From assembly GCA_051453625.1 (NCBI GenBank), contig JBOZIK010000001.1, forward strand, positions 248,728,688-248,792,687: 64,000 bases of DNA. The letters are read 5' to 3'. Made by a program: the position numbers and the translations under genes. The DNA is from Welwitschia mirabilis. Lineage: Eukaryota > Gnetophyta > Gnetopsida > Welwitschiales. This document shows positions 1-12,760 of the stretch, one piece after another. Numbering within the stretch: position 1 is the stretch's first letter; each line of letters starts with the position of its first letter. The notes under the pieces are model-generated. The model saw only the letters and a list, made by a program, of their open reading frames with translations, did no database searches and was not told the origin of the DNA.

Positions 1-396
1 CCTATTGATTTAATGATGAAATCTAAGGAGGTCCTATCACTATTCTTGTGGAATTTATCTAATATACCCTTAATTATAAAGGCATAGATGGGAATTTAAA
101 CCTTGTCATATCTAAGATATTTCTACTTAAGAGAAGATGGCTCTTCATTTGACCTAAACATCATAGTTAAAGTAGCTTAAATATTACATAATAAGTTTAG
201 AGAATAGTGTATCCTGACATCGATCCATATTTATGTAAGGCTATATGTGTGCACCACCAACTAAGACTTATTATCAATGAAAGAATGATGTATTTAGAGT
301 AAATGTAATTTTTAATTTTCAACCTTAAACACAAAAATTAAAGTTAAATATGAGAAAAGTAAAGGAAAATACCAAAAAACAAACACAAGGATAGGG
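1..396. other. Anonymous flank left of element A
   Basis: AT-rich sequence with stops in all frames. A partly open stretch near 200-300 does not match any family I recognise. Together with the sequence from 41605 onward this was the target site of element A before insertion. Confidence 0.5.
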
Positions 397-401
397 ACTG
401 A

Positions 402-1138
402 TATTAACATGTAAAAATTGTTGTTTATATTTAATTATTTTAGGCCAATTTATTATAAATGATGGTACTAATTTAATTGTTTCATTATAAAATATGTCTT
501 TTATTGTTTTATAATAAACATTTAATATTATATTTTTCTCTATATGAACTATAGATTTTTGGCCACATTTTGGAACGCATATCAGAAGATGGATTTAATT
601 AGATACAAAATAATAATGATAATGGAGATATGAGGTGGCAATATGTAGTAGAAGCATTTGAAGACATATGGTAGAGGCATGTAGAGGTGGAATTGGATAC
701 ATGTAATGATACTAATATTTGGTAGAAAAATCTGACTCCAAAGGCCACATGTTGAACTCATCATGACGAAGATTTCACCAAATGCTACATAATGATCTTC
801 ACCAAATGCTATAATACAATCTCCATTAAATGCTAAATAATGAATATTTTACCTAATACTATAGGATAGAATATTACCTATCTAATACTATAAGATAATT
901 TCTACCTAATGCCATAAGATATAATCTTATGTACCTAATCAAACTACAAGCCAATATCTTGTAATCATCCCTTACCTTTATCTCTTCCTATAAAAGGGTT
1001 ATGAACCCTTTATTAAATTGATCTTTATCTTAAAACATTGAATAACTTTGGAGCATTGACTTGTGATGGCTTTCTAGGTATCTCTTTGGGAAAATAAGCT
1101 ATTTTTTTAGGATTGCTTGAAGAGTTATTCTTGCTTCT
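402..1138 (+). repeat. Element A 5' LTR, first segment
   Basis: It aligns along its length with the start of the 3' LTR (40279-41020), sharing the opening TTAACATGTAAAAATTG, the GGCCACAT block and the CTTTCTAGG/GATTGCTTGAAGAG block. It is interrupted at 1138 by element B and resumes at 14552. Confidence 0.88.
773..940 (+). repeat. Degenerate minisatellite inside the A LTR (5' copy)
   Basis: About six imperfect units of 25-32 bp follow the theme ACCTAATGCTATAAGATA plus AATCTT. The same array is at 40655-40860 in the 3' LTR, so it predates insertion and belongs to the LTR. Confidence 0.7.
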
Positions 1139-2397
1139 TATTTCACTGCCAAATTGTATGTATTTGATAGGGTATTTTAAGTAATTTTATGGGACATTTA
1201 ACAAGTTTATACTGACTTTTGACAATAATAAAGAACTAAGTACAATATCACAAAAACGTCCAATCTTCATTACATTTAATAACAATTTAGGCAAAATACA
1301 ATACTTTCTATCTGAAGTAGTAATTCTACAATCAAATATTATGATTTGGCACAAGAAACACCTTATAAAAGTCCATTGTTTAACTTACCATCTAGATGAA
1401 TATATGAATGATAGAATTACTTATGCTAAAAAAAACACTTAGTAAACTAATCTAGTAGTTAATGCAGATGTTATATAATATAGCATTATCAGCTATGATA
1501 TCTAGATAACCAATAGGATGACATCTAAATATAATGCTTGACCGAACTTCATCAAACTTATGCTATGTATCTTGTACATTTTTGTTCTGCTATTATGGTT
1601 TTATCATAGCTATTAGTATTTGCTATATTTAGAATCTATGTTTGTAATAAATACTTCTTTTACACTGAACTCCAACTTGAGTTTCTTTGGCATTAAAAAT
1701 TCTTGTGATAGAAGATTAAAGAACAAGAAATCCATCTCTTATTGTTATAGAGAGGCTACTTCCTTAGTGTTAGGCTAGGTATCCTTATTTAAGGCGCTAC
1801 TACTTTGTAACATGAATATTAATTTTAGTTAATCAAAACTCTAATTTTTTTCATATCATTTGTTATGTGCATCTCCCTTGTGATCTATGTTGTTCATGAT
1901 TCCTTAACATATTTATCTGTCATATAGATAATGAGAGAAACCTTTGTTAAGATTGACATTACTAGTTTAAGTGCATTGCATTTCATTTATTAGATTAACT
2001 TTGCATTATTTTCATATTCTATTTGATACACCTAATAGCTTAGATTAGTCTTAATCTAGTGATGTCTTTCCTTGATTTACCTAGACTATACAAGATTAAT
2101 CTTTGTAATAGATTGATTTGGTAATTACATAGATGTTGCATTTAGAATAGATGTTACATCTCATTTGCATAGTATATTCATTTACATTGTTTCTTTGCAT
2201 TATTATTATTTTACTTAAAGAATACATAAGTATTTCATTTTGAAATTAATTCTCTTTCTTTTCATCTGTGCCTTCAATGAGATTATGACATTTGAGTTAC
2301 TTTCATCTATATTAGCATGTTGTGTAACATATATATTTTTGATAATTTTTTGAATTTGTTTGAGAATGTAACATTTGCATAAATACACACTATAACA
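1139..2397 (+). repeat. Element B 5' LTR
   Basis: It starts TATTTCACTGCC, a decayed form of the family start TGTTGCACTGCC, and ends in ACA just before the primer site. It matches 13350-14546 throughout, for example at the GTATTTGATAGGGT-like start and the ACATTTGCATAAATACACA end. Confidence 0.88.
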
Positions 2398-2399
2398 TC

Positions 2400-2418
2400 T
2401 TGGCAGCATTACAAGGGA
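2400..2418 (+). promoter_or_regulatory. Element B primer-binding site (tRNA-Asp type, decayed)
   Basis: TTGGCAGCATTACAAGGGA lies 2 bp after the LTR. It corresponds to TTGGTACCATTGTCGGGGA, seen intact on the minus strand at 21381-21402, which suits priming by the 3' end of tRNA-Asp. Confidence 0.75.
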
Positions 2419-3152
2419 AGGCCACTTGTAATTTAAGGATTGTTATTGCTCAAATAAGTAGTTTGAATTTTGGTTTAGATATTTATCTGTAGTAGTATTG
2501 TATCTTTATATTATAAATATAGGTTTTTCTTTTTGCATTTTCCAATTTTATCTAGATGATGGATGGTGATGATAGCCTCTAAGGCTTAGGGTTTTTCATT
2601 TTTGAAAGAACAAAGATTTTTTTGGTCATCCCTTTGTCATCCAAATGACTTAAAGAATGACTTTTAGTTTTCTTTCTATGATATTTTGTGATTTTATTTT
2701 TCATGTTTTTTGTTTTTATATTTTTTGTATTTTCTGTTGTTCACATACATCGTCTAAAAAACAACTAAGATGATGTTTATAAAATAGAATTGAGCATGCT
2801 AAGACATAGTAAACACAATAAAAAATATGAAATATCAAATATAATGATTGTTTATTAACGAAAACATCCAAGAAGAATGCAAGGCAAAAGATGAAATATT
2901 AGAGAGAAGGATTGTTGATTGAAGAAAACATCTGAGAAGTTTTGATCAACTATGAACTATACCCACATACACACATTCTAGTATGCACAATATTCTAAGA
3001 ATTGAAAAAAAATATTTTTTCAATGTATTATTTTTTAATCTAATTTTTTTAAAAGAAATTTTTCAAAAGAAAGTTTAGAAGAAAATCATTTTATTCCAAT
3101 ATTAAATTCTACATAAAAACAGAAATAAGTAGCTTCATCTAATCCTCCTATC
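2419..3152 (+). other. Element B leader
   Basis: Non-coding region between the primer site and gag. It holds a GTCATCCAAATGAC palindrome (2636-2649) within a longer repeated motif that also occurs in the C and D leaders. The rest is AT-rich. Confidence 0.6.
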
Positions 3153-4760
3153 ATGATTGAAATCTCTAATACCCTCATAAATGCAAATACTAATGTTACT
3201 CTTAAAGAACTAATTACAAATAAAAAGCATGAAATTCAAAATCCTTTTGATATACCTAATAGTAATGATGTTAAGTTAAGAAATCTTAATAAATATCCTA
3301 TTTTTAATAGAGAAAATAATGAATATCCCTTCCGACATATAGCTAAGATCAAAAAATTAGCATATACTTTTAAAAATGATAAAAAATGAATCAATGATCG
3401 TACGTATATGGTCCTATTTCCCATCACATTAAAAAGAAAAGAAAAATTATAATTAAGAACTATTCCTCATAAAAGCTTTAAAACATTTAACTAAGTTCAA
3501 GAAGCCTTTATGAAAAGATTTATAGATGAAACAATAATAAGGAAAAGAAAGAAAGAGGGAATAAATTTTCAATAAAAACCTTATTAATATTATGCTCCAC
3601 TTATGAATGATTGTTTATTAAAATACATTCTAATCCTATAGATGCATTTACTTAAGAATAATTAGTAGATTGTTCCTACAATGGACTTAATAGCCAAATC
3701 AAATAACTTGTAGATTTTTTATATGATAAAAATTTAATGAATCTTACATTATAAAATGCATGAAGATTATTACAAGAACTAGAAAAAATAAGTCAGACAT
3801 GGCCTAAACTAATACCTAAGGAAAATCATACTATAGGTTCAATCATAAAAGATCTTAAAGAAGTAAAACAAGAAAAGGAGGATGTAAAAATAGGAAAATA
3901 ACTAATAAAAGTCATTAAGGATTTTAAACAACATTAAAAAAATACACTCAAATGATTTTAGATGCAAAAATGGCAACTAAAAATAGTGTGATTCTAACTT
4001 GTGATTTATAAGAAGGCAACTATCATGTGACTAAATATTATTCTTTATTACTAATTTACAAAGAGAAAATTTATAAAGAGATTTGTGCATTCAACTAAAA
4101 GTCTTCAAAATTTAGAAATCAAAATAAAAACCAATCTTAATCTAGAATGAATGGACAACCTAACTTTTAATCTTTTGAGAACAAATTTAAGAACTTTCAA
4201 GTAAATCATCCAAAGTTTTAACCATTTAGAAATAGATTTGATAATGCTAACTTTTAAATAAATAACTCAAACTTCAAACTAAGTAACTTAAATTATCAAG
4301 AAAGCACATCAAATGCTAAAAATCAAAATGATATACTTAGAAATTTAATTGATGAATAAAGAAAATCTCAAGATAAACAAATTCAAATATTGAAAATCTA
4401 GTCAGGGTTCTTTAATAAACTATGCCTGCAAATCAAAGATCACAAAGAACACTTGTAACAAAACCTTTTCCAAACCTTAATAAAGTAAGAAAAGATTATA
4501 ATATTGTCACAAGAAATGGAAATGATAAAATACCTTTTACCCATAAGGCTTTAACTTCTAAGAATGATTAAAAAGAGTAAAAATAAAAATAGGATATTGA
4601 AATATTAGAAAATCATACTTACCCTTCTCCTTTAAATGATAAGCTGAATAAGAAAAATTCTTCTTAAGATAAAGGAAATAAACCTACTATCCCCTAACTT
4701 GATAGATTAAATACCAATCCTATATTTGATGATCATCTTAAATCCTTAATGAAAGATGTG
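3153..4760 (+). pseudogene. Element B gag, decayed
   Basis: Gag is the capsid/nucleocapsid protein that packages the element RNA. The first 78 codons are open (3153-3389); the start resembles the minus-strand D gag at 24816-25110 (shared pattern ATLR-DLI / VTLKELI). Further on, the capsid part matches the better C gag at 20494-21120 (RTIPHKS, then EAFMKRFIDET-like). A CCHC knuckle near 3995-4045 reads C-x2-stop-x4-H-x4-Y where C has CDLCEDNYHVMKEC, so two cysteines are lost. Many stops sit at expected CAA, CAG or TGG codons. The true start may lie somewhat upstream, since the D copy has extra N-terminal residues. Confidence 0.72.
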
Positions 4761-4984
4761 AGCATATATTTACCATTTTGAAATCTCTTGTAAGAAAATC
4801 CTAAATATTCTAACATGTGGAAAGAGCTAATTAGAAGGAAAACAAAAATAAACCATAACTAGCAATGTCTTCCTAGCCCACTCTATAACCAACTTAATTT
4901 TGTAAAAATGTTCAAAGTTCAAGGATCTAGGTGAAGCAATAGTTAGTATTACTTTAGAAAGAAATGAAATAATAAAGAAAGCCT

Positions 4985-5440
4985 TAATTGATATAGAAGT
5001 GAGTGTTAACATTATGCCTTTACAGATTTGTTAACAACTTGGTTTATAGGTATAATTGAGCCTATACAAATTATCTTAGAATTAGCACATACATCATTGA
5101 AGAAATATTTAGAAATAATAAAATATTTAGTGATACAAATTGAGAAAGCATTTTATCCAATTGATGTAGTTATGATTGAATTTGAGCATAATGAAGATTA
5201 TCCACTACTTCTAGGTAGAGCATTTTATATAACTATCCATTGTATTATTATTATAAGAACTAGAATTATTAAGTATTACTTAGGGAATAGAGAGTTTATC
5301 ATTAGAGTTTTTAATGCTGCTAAAAAAGACCTAGGTGATGAGTTGAATGTTGAAGAAGAAATTACACAAGTAATATTTTTATTGTATCATCCACTTGAAG
5401 AGAGATGATTAATGTTTCATGAGCTAATCTTATTTAATGA
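4985..5440 (+). pseudogene. Element B aspartic protease, decayed
   Basis: Retropepsin domain that would cut the polyprotein. The active-site region reads ALIDIEVSVNIMPL, where the family has D-x-G-A; the Gly-Ala pair is changed to Glu-Val, so the site is dead. An open stretch (5028-5408) continues with the flap and the conserved P-L-L-L-G-R-A-F block, then VFNAAKKDLGDELNVEEE. The equivalent minus-strand domain in C is at about 19250-19660. The end is duplicated after the N gap (from 6192). Confidence 0.78.
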
Positions 5441-6091
5441 TCCACTTAAAGTAGAAAACCTAAAGGCTTTTAATGATTATCAACCCAATTATGAGCATTT
5501 AGGAACTAACTATTTTGATCAGAAGACTAAAAAACTAAAATTACAATCTGTAAAATAAAATTAACATCTGAAAACAACAAAGATTTCATATTTTAAGAAG
5601 GTCATCTACCACATTCATCTGGACAATAATCTAAGACGATAGTTAATTTACCTAAAAATTCAATAGAAATTGAAAATATGAATTTAAATATGAAACCTTT
5701 CCTTAGTGAACTGAAATATATCTTTCTGTGTGATGATTAGAATAAACCATTGATAATAAATGAGAATATTTTCCCCCAATAATAATTGATTTTAATCTCA
5801 CTTTTTTTGAATACTAAGATCAATGCATTTTTTTTGGTTTACAAAGATTTAACAGCCATTCCTAGTTCCATTATTCAACATAAATCTATCTTGAGGATAA
5901 TATGAAACCTATTAGGTAACCCTAATATAGACTAAACCTAGCCCTTAAACAAGTCATAAAAGATGAAATCATTAAATTAATGGATGCTAGAATTATTTAT
6001 GCCATATTTGATATTGAGTGGATTAGCCCTTTGACGGTAGTACCTAAGAAAGATGGGAAGTAGAGAATGTGTATTGATTTTAGAAAGATAA
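5306..6091 (+). repeat. Protease-RT interval, copy 1
   Basis: Runs from the VFNAAKKDLGDELN end of protease through a linker to the RT motif RMCIDFRKI. It matches 6192-6975 in the same orientation with about 80% identity by eye, with differences spread evenly. Confidence 0.8.
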
Positions 6092-6191
6092 NNNNNNNNN
6101 NNNNNNNNNNNNNNNNNNNNNNNNNNNNNNNNNNNNNNNNNNNNNNNNNNNNNNNNNNNNNNNNNNNNNNNNNNNNNNNNNNNNNNNNNNN
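6092..6191. other. Assembly gap (100 N) in element B
   Basis: Exactly 100 Ns, probably a gap of unknown size. It separates the two copies of the protease-RT interval. Confidence 0.95.
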
Positions 6192-6975
6192 TAAAGTTTT
6201 TGATGCTACTAAAAAAGACCTAGGTGATGAGTTGAATGTTGAAGGAGAAATTAAGCGAACACTATTTTCACAACATTTTCCACTTAAAAAGATATGACTA
6301 ATTCTTTATGATCCTACATTTTTTGATAGTTCACTTAAATAAGAAAACTTGAAATCTTTTGATGATAATAAACTCAACTATGAACATTTAGGAACTAACT
6401 GTTTTGATTAGGAAACTAATGAAACTAAAAATATAATCTATGAAGAAGTTTAAAATTTGAAAACAAGTAAGATTTCATATTTTGAGGGAGGTCATCCATC
6501 CCTATCATCCTGATGATAGTCTAAGATGATAACTAATTCTAATAAAAAAATGATAAAAACTAAAAATCTAAATTTAAATTTGAAACCTTTAACTAGTGAA
6601 TTGAAATATATCTTTTTGTGCGATGATATAAATAAACTATTAAAAATAAAAGAGAATATTTTTCCTTAATAAGAGTTAAGTGTAATCTCACTCCTAAATT
6701 CTAAGGTTAATGCATCTTCTTAGACCCAAAAATATTTAACAACCATTCCTACTTCCATTATTCAACACAAAATATACCTTGAGAATAATGTAAAACCTTT
6801 TAAGCAACTTCAACATAGACTAAATCTAGCCTTTAAACAAATTATGAAAGATAAAATCATTAAATTAATAGATGTTGAAATTATTTATGTCATATCTAAT
6901 AATGAGTGGGTTAATCCTTTAATGGTAGTACCTAATAAATGTGGGAAGTGAAGAATGTGTATTGATTTTAGAAAG
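6192..6975 (+). repeat. Protease-RT interval, copy 2
   Basis: Second copy of 5306-6091. It begins at the KVFDATKKDLGDELN segment and ends at RMCIDFRKLSK, from where RT continues. It may be a real tandem duplication or a join of two related elements across the gap. Confidence 0.78.
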
Positions 6976-8239
6976 CTAAGTAAAGTAACCAAGAAAGACC
7001 ATTGCCTTTACCTTTTCCTAACTAAATACTTAATATAATCTAAGTACATTCCTTTTATTTCTTTCTTGATGGGTATAGTGGTTACAATCAGGTTTGCATA
7101 GCTAGTAAGGAATAAGTAAAACTAACTTTCACTTTATCTTTTGCAACATTTACCTTTATACATATGCCTTTTAGACTTTACAATGCTCTCGGTACCTTTA
7201 AATATGCAATGATGGGTATCCTTTCTAATATTATAGGATTCAATTAAATTTTTTATGCATGACTTCTCAACCTATGGTAAAAAGTTTGAATAAATCTTTA
7301 AAAGGTTATATAAAGTCCTTGACAAATGCATTAAGAGTGGCTTACATTTGAGTTAGAAGAAGAGTTTCTTTTTAGTTAATAGTAGAATTATTCTAGATCA
7401 TCATATTTCTAGTAAAGGAATTAGAATGAACCTTGAAAAAGTAAGTATCATTAAAAACCTAGCTCCTCCAACAAATGTAAAAAAAGTTTAATATTTTCTT
7501 AGTCATTATCATTTTTATTATCATTTTATTTAGGGTTATGCTAAAAATTTGTAAACCCCTTTACTTGTTACTTGAAAAATAAGTAAAATTTGAATGGAAT
7601 GAACCTTGTCAACTTACTTTTGAAACACTTAAAGACAAGATCTCTTTCACACCTATTATAATGGGACTCGATTGAAATAAAGATTTTGAATTAATATGTA
7701 ATGCTAGTAATTTTGCTGTGGGTAGGGTTTTTGAATAAAAGTATGAAATTATTTTAAAGTTATATCATATCATTGTAAAACTTTATCTAAAGCTCAATCG
7801 AATTACACTACTACTGAAATAGAAATGTTAGAGATAATATTTTACCTTGATAATCTTAAACACTATCCTTTAGGCTTTCATATAAATTTTTATAGTGATC
7901 ATGCAGCTATTAGATACCTCATAATTAAGAAATATTTTAGGGTTAGATTCATTCAATAGATCCTCCTTATGAAAGAATTTAATTTTACCATCATTGATAA
8001 AGTAAGGAAACACAAAAGTATGTTAGATCATATATCATATCTTTATTCTTCTCTTGATGATCTTTTTATTGATGATTTTTTTTAGATAAACAACATTTCA
8101 CTATATCTTGTACCCATTCTCCTCCTTGATATGCTAACATATTTAATTATCTTATTACCATGAAAATGCCACAACCTAACTCATAAACAAAAAAATTCTT
8201 TTCTCCCTAGAATAGTTGGTTATGAATGGATAGAATCAT

Positions 8240-9381
8240 ATCTTTACCATAGGTGTAAAACCCGAATCATGAGAAAATATATGCCTTAATGGCATAAAAT
8301 CAAACATCCTTTACCTTTACCATGGTGGTATTTATAGAGGTTTTTTTAGTGGATAGAAGGTAGTAATGAAAATTCTTTACTCTAGTTATTATTGTCCTAG
8401 TTTTATCAACATTATAATAGTTTTATTCATTCTTATGATATGACCTTAAACCTATTATTTAATGAAAACATTTTGATTATTTGATAATTAATTTCATAGG
8501 CCCTCTTAAACCACCTTTAAATAATAAGAACTATATTTTAGTGGCTACTGATTGTGCTACTAAATGGGTTAAAGCTATTTCTACTTTTATGAATGATGCT
8601 TGAACTATCTACAATTTTATTAGAACTTATATTTTACAACATTTTGATTTTATTAGAATTATCATTAGTGATTATGAAACTTGTTTTGTTAATTAATGTT
8701 TTAGAAAACATCTTTTTTCCATTGAAACTAAATATAGAGTACTCATGCTTCTCATCCATAAACCAATGGTCAAGTTCAAAATGCAAATAGAAAAATTAAG
8801 AAAATGTTTCAAAAATTATTTTCATTAATAAAAAAGCTTTGGCTTCTAAATCTTAATGATGTTCTTTGATTACTATACTACTTGTCATAATTCTCTTCGT
8901 TTTTCATCTTATGAACTTGTATATAAAAAAGTTTGTGCTTTACTAGTTGATAATTATTATAACTATTATCATTTTTCTTAACAACTAAATCATGTAGACC
9001 TTTATAAAAATATTAAGAATAGATTAGCCTAACTTAATTATTTAAATCAGAAACAAATATGTTTTATACATCATTAACACATTCACAAAGCCCAAGCTAA
9101 GTTTAAACATGATAGAAAGTTAGTCTATAAAAAGTTTAAACCCAGTTAACTTATTCTTTTATATAACACTAGAGTACATCTTTTACAAAAAAATTTGTTC
9201 TCTAAATTATTAGATTCTTATCCTATAGAGAAAGTACATAATATCTTCTCCATTGAGATTTATAACTTAGATACTAAGGAGATTCAGAATGTTAGTGGAC
9301 AAAGCTTGAAAATATATGAAAACCCTTTTGATTTAATCTTGAACATAATAGAAGTAATTATTTTTGAGGTTCCTCTTAATT
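8240..9381 (+). pseudogene. Element B integrase, decayed
   Basis: Integrase would insert the cDNA into chromosomes. The core is recognisable at 8460-8800: a PLKPPLNNKNYILVATD segment with the first aspartate, then ATKWVKAI. Downstream are segments matching host-flank binding and C-terminal regions, ending with the open stretch 9195-9381 (LLDSYPIEKVHNIF, then NVSGQSLKIYENP), equivalent to the NG-H-LK-Y ending of Athila/Tat integrases. Stops and frameshifts are frequent. Confidence 0.75.
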
Positions 9382-11639
9382 GAGAGGACTTCCTTTCTAT
9401 CATTTTTTGAATTCTCTCTTATCTTATTTCTTTAGTGAATGTTATGATATTAATTAATCATATTTAACTTAACTCTTGTGTTTGCTTTATGAAGTTTTCA
9501 TAACTAGCATTTGTACCTGGGCATTTCTACAATGATTAGATTAGATTCATTCAATCTTAAGAAATTCACATATCTATGAACTTTATTTTTAAGAAAAATG
9601 CCTTGATACTTATGTTTTTTTCAATGGTATAAGGTATTTGATTATTTAGGTGTATTCTTTTCTGTCTTTTATCTTATTTCTTCACCTTCATCTTTTTGAG
9701 TGTTTGATTATGTGGGAATTATTTATGTGAAAAAATATATATATGTATATATAATAATCATGATCTATTATATATGTGCTAAATTACATGATCACCATGA
9801 TTTCCTATCACACTGAGGCAAGAAATCTTTGGTAGTGTTAATGGCTATGGGAACTCTAGTGGAAGATCAATTGATCATGCTTTATAGATCCTTACTTCTT
9901 TGACTATGGTTATACTATTTTCATTATGAAATGTAGTAATAAAACTTTGAGGCTATAGGAATAATAATGTTCCTAATGTCATTAGAGGCATTGCTTGTTT
10001 TCCAAACTTTTAGTATTCCCACATGATCATTATACTTTTAAGGATTCAGACATGTCTTACTATGTGAGCAAGTGAGTTTATTTCTAAGTAGCTTTTGATT
10101 TTATCATTTATTATTTTGAGTACTTGATTTTTGGTATTGATATAATCACTACTCCTCTGAGTGAAACTTTATGGAGTCAATAAGTTTTATAATGCATCTT
10201 TACTTAGATTATTTTATGATGTCCTCTAAGGGGGTTTACTAGGTTAGAATTTAGGATAGGTATGCTATCTTCTTCATAGTCCTAGTGTTTTGGTTCTTTA
10301 GTTTGTTATTTAAAAGTCATTTCTATACTTTTTCATTATCATTCATAGGATATTATCATTTAGTAGATTTCCTCTTGTTAGTTTTATTTTCATTCAAGTT
10401 ATTTTATTAATAAAATTTGACTTTCTTTTAGCATTTTGAAGAAATGATCATCTCTTATTTTTAGACAATTTTCTTTGTGATTTTTATGAGATTTCTTTGA
10501 GTCTCTTAGAGTTTTACATATTTTTATGATTATTTTTTAGTTTAACCATATTTATTTAATTTTATTTCTTAGGTTTCATCCTACTTATTGTGTTTTAATT
10601 ACCCTATATTTTAATTCTTTTGATTCTTCCTTATTCTATATCCTTATTCATCATGATTATTCACCATTCCATATTTTTTGAGTTTTTTGATAAAGTCTAA
10701 TACCTTCACACTCATATCTAAGGCTAACTTGTTTAGTTGATAGCTTTATTTTCTAAACTTTTTCAAAGTACCATCAACCCCAGGTTGTCTAGATGACATG
10801 GTGGATAATAGCTAAGATTTTTCTAAAATTTATCTTAGGGCTATTGCTTGGATGATGCTATTTGATGACAACATGATAAATCTATTTCTACAAATATTTC
10901 CCTTCATTTTTCTTCATTCTTTTGTCATTTTCATTTGTTCCTTTGAGATGCCACCATCGCACTTATGCCTACCAATGTTTTAAAACTTTTCCCTATAAGA
11001 TTAGTGCTCCAAATTATGAATTTTAAAAGAATTTCTTAAAATGAGGTATGTTTTTCTCTCCCTCATTATTTTTAATTTTTTCTCTCATTTTTTATCCTTT
11101 TAACTCATAGCTTTTACATATATTATTTAGTTTTTTATTCTCTTCGATTTGGGACATGTGGATTTGATTTTCATCATGTATTTTATGAGTTATCTAAAAT
11201 TGTGCATTTTACAATGTAAGACTAGGTTTTTAACTTTATCCCTTATTTTTTGAAAGATCTAAATTAAAATGTAATATTTATTTAGTGAATATTAATCAGT
11301 ACAATAAGATTTGCAATTATAATAAATTAGATTTTTACTTGAGCACTTTCATTTTTGACCTTTTGTGAGGCCCTCTAGTCTTATACATTTTGACATTTCC
11401 TTTTGTATTGGATTTTTCTTTATATGATTAGGTAATATGGGATGTATTGATACTCTTTAAAGGGGGTAGGATATATTTTAATGATTTTTACACATAAAAA
11501 CAAATTTATGGAGTTATTTAGAGCTTTCACAAGATACATCTTAATAATTTTAAGTTGATCTTACATGATACATTTTACATTTATAACTAATTAGGTCACA
11601 TACATATCAAGTGATATAGGCAGAGATAGAAACCAAGGG
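9382..11639 (+). other. Element B post-integrase spacer
   Basis: About 2.2 kb, T-rich on this strand, without a coding pattern I recognise. A palindromic motif of the family (GTCTAGATGACATGGTGGAT, 10786-10805) lies within it. A long 3' spacer is normal in Athila-type elements. Confidence 0.55.
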
Positions 11640-12760
11640 AGTAGAGTAGGAGGCAGGCCCATTAGTACCTCCTAAGGTTAAGTGAGTAGAGGCAGTCCAT
11701 CCTCCACCTCACCAGGATCGGTCTCTCTCCCTTTAGATAGCTTCTATTTGAGTAGAGAGATATTTTAAGTATTTCATAAGCTACTTAGAGTTTAAGGTGG
11801 ACTAGAGACTAACAAATATATAGCATAGGTAAATTATAGATGCATGTGGTATATATTACATTTTAGAGACTAGAGAGTTTTATGACACTGTGCATATAGA
11901 AAGGCACTTTGATAATTATGACAACCTAGTTAATATAATCATAGCTACTATCTGCAACCATGAGATATCAATTATCCCAAGCTACATTATTGTTGTTATT
12001 AATATAGATAGCATTGATAGCACACATATCAAGTTAACTAGTGGTATAGAAGAGTATCGTGCTTAAAGAGTAGCACTAGACATATCAGCTAATCTGACAA
12101 CTAATAGGCAAGGCGTTTTGGTGATACAGTTGTTACATGCCTATCGAATACTTAATAGAGAATTGATTCATAACATTAGTTATTTATTTCATGATAGTCA
12201 TGCCATATTCATTAACCTTTAAATGCTAGTAGTATTTAGGTAAGAAAAGTAGATGGATCTATCAACATTGTTTAGAGGAGACTCTGAAGTATGATTGAGG
12301 TATGATAGTTATATACTCTGGGAAATTATGTTTAGATGATTTGGTATACTTGAGCCTATGGATGAGTAAAGACTTATACATCTTTATACTTTAGCTCATT
12401 ACTTACATGACATAGGAATTTAGATACTAGAAGAGGAAGAGAGACCCCAAGTATAAAAATGCGTGGTGGGTATCATTATTGAGCAGATTCAGGCTCTCTT
12501 GGAAAATATAGCATAGATCATTAAAAATATGAAATACTAAGGCATTTATACACTTGAGATCTCTATGATTGAGAGGAGATTATAACACACCAAGGAGCAG
12601 TAAACTAATGTGCATTAATGCATATTATGTATTGAGCACAGTGTGATAGCTGATCTCTTAGAGGTAGTCAAAGTGTAGGGATACAAGATGACATGCTCCA
12701 TTATGACATTACTTTATCATCATTTCCCTATAAATCCGATGCATCCTCCTTCTTTTTCAT
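11640..12760 (+). pseudogene. Element B third ORF, unrecognised, conserved in D
   Basis: One frame (phase of 11761) stays readable for about 1.1 kb, with stops nearly all at expected CAA, CAG, TGG or CGA codons. It matches the minus-strand sequence 24060-23201 in element D residue by residue: TREFYDTVHIERHFD here against MREFYNTMHIERQLD there, then SGIEEYRA, RILNRELIHNIS and HDSHAI. The C-terminal part (about 12450-12650) is rich in spaced Leu/Ile and charged residues, coiled-coil-like, in both copies. I see no clear signal peptide or membrane segment, which argues against an envelope-like protein although Athila elements carry an env-like ORF in this place. Function unknown. Conservation between two divergent copies shows it was once a selected protein. 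Confidence 0.68.

Larger units (their letters stand above)
5880..8080 (+). pseudogene. Element B reverse transcriptase and RNase H, decayed and partly duplicated
   Basis: The RT/RNase H copies the element RNA into DNA. RT start motifs occur twice because of the duplication: SPLTVVPKKDGK then RMCIDFRK before the gap (about 6020-6091), and a second copy at 6900-6975. After that comes the FLDGYSGYNQ region (about 7060-7090), then MPF-LYNA and TFKYAMMGI (about 7165-7215). The active-site box at 7252-7278 reads FMHDFSTYG instead of FMDD, so the first catalytic aspartate is His. RNase H follows (about 7600-8040), with sharing motifs SKAQSNYTTTE near 7785-7815. Numerous stops and frame changes rule out activity. 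The RT belongs to the Athila/Tat branch by its FMDDFS-YG-type box. Confidence 0.8.

Noticed and set aside
1-396. Possible host exon near 200-300
   Set aside because: The frame is short, lacks splice context and matches no family I know.
582-764. Short minus-strand open frame
   Set aside because: It lies within the A LTR, opposite to the element, with no family similarity. Other short frames in LTRs (2215-2409, 25114-25326, 26252-26509, 40423-40626) were dropped for the same reason.
11640-12760. Calling the third ORF of B an envelope-like gene by position
   Set aside because: No signal peptide, membrane segment or cleavage site is visible, and the C-terminus looks like a coiled coil. Position alone is not enough.
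3153-12760. Fungal RIP as the cause of C-to-T decay
   Set aside because: The element families are plant types; methylcytosine deamination explains the pattern without RIP.
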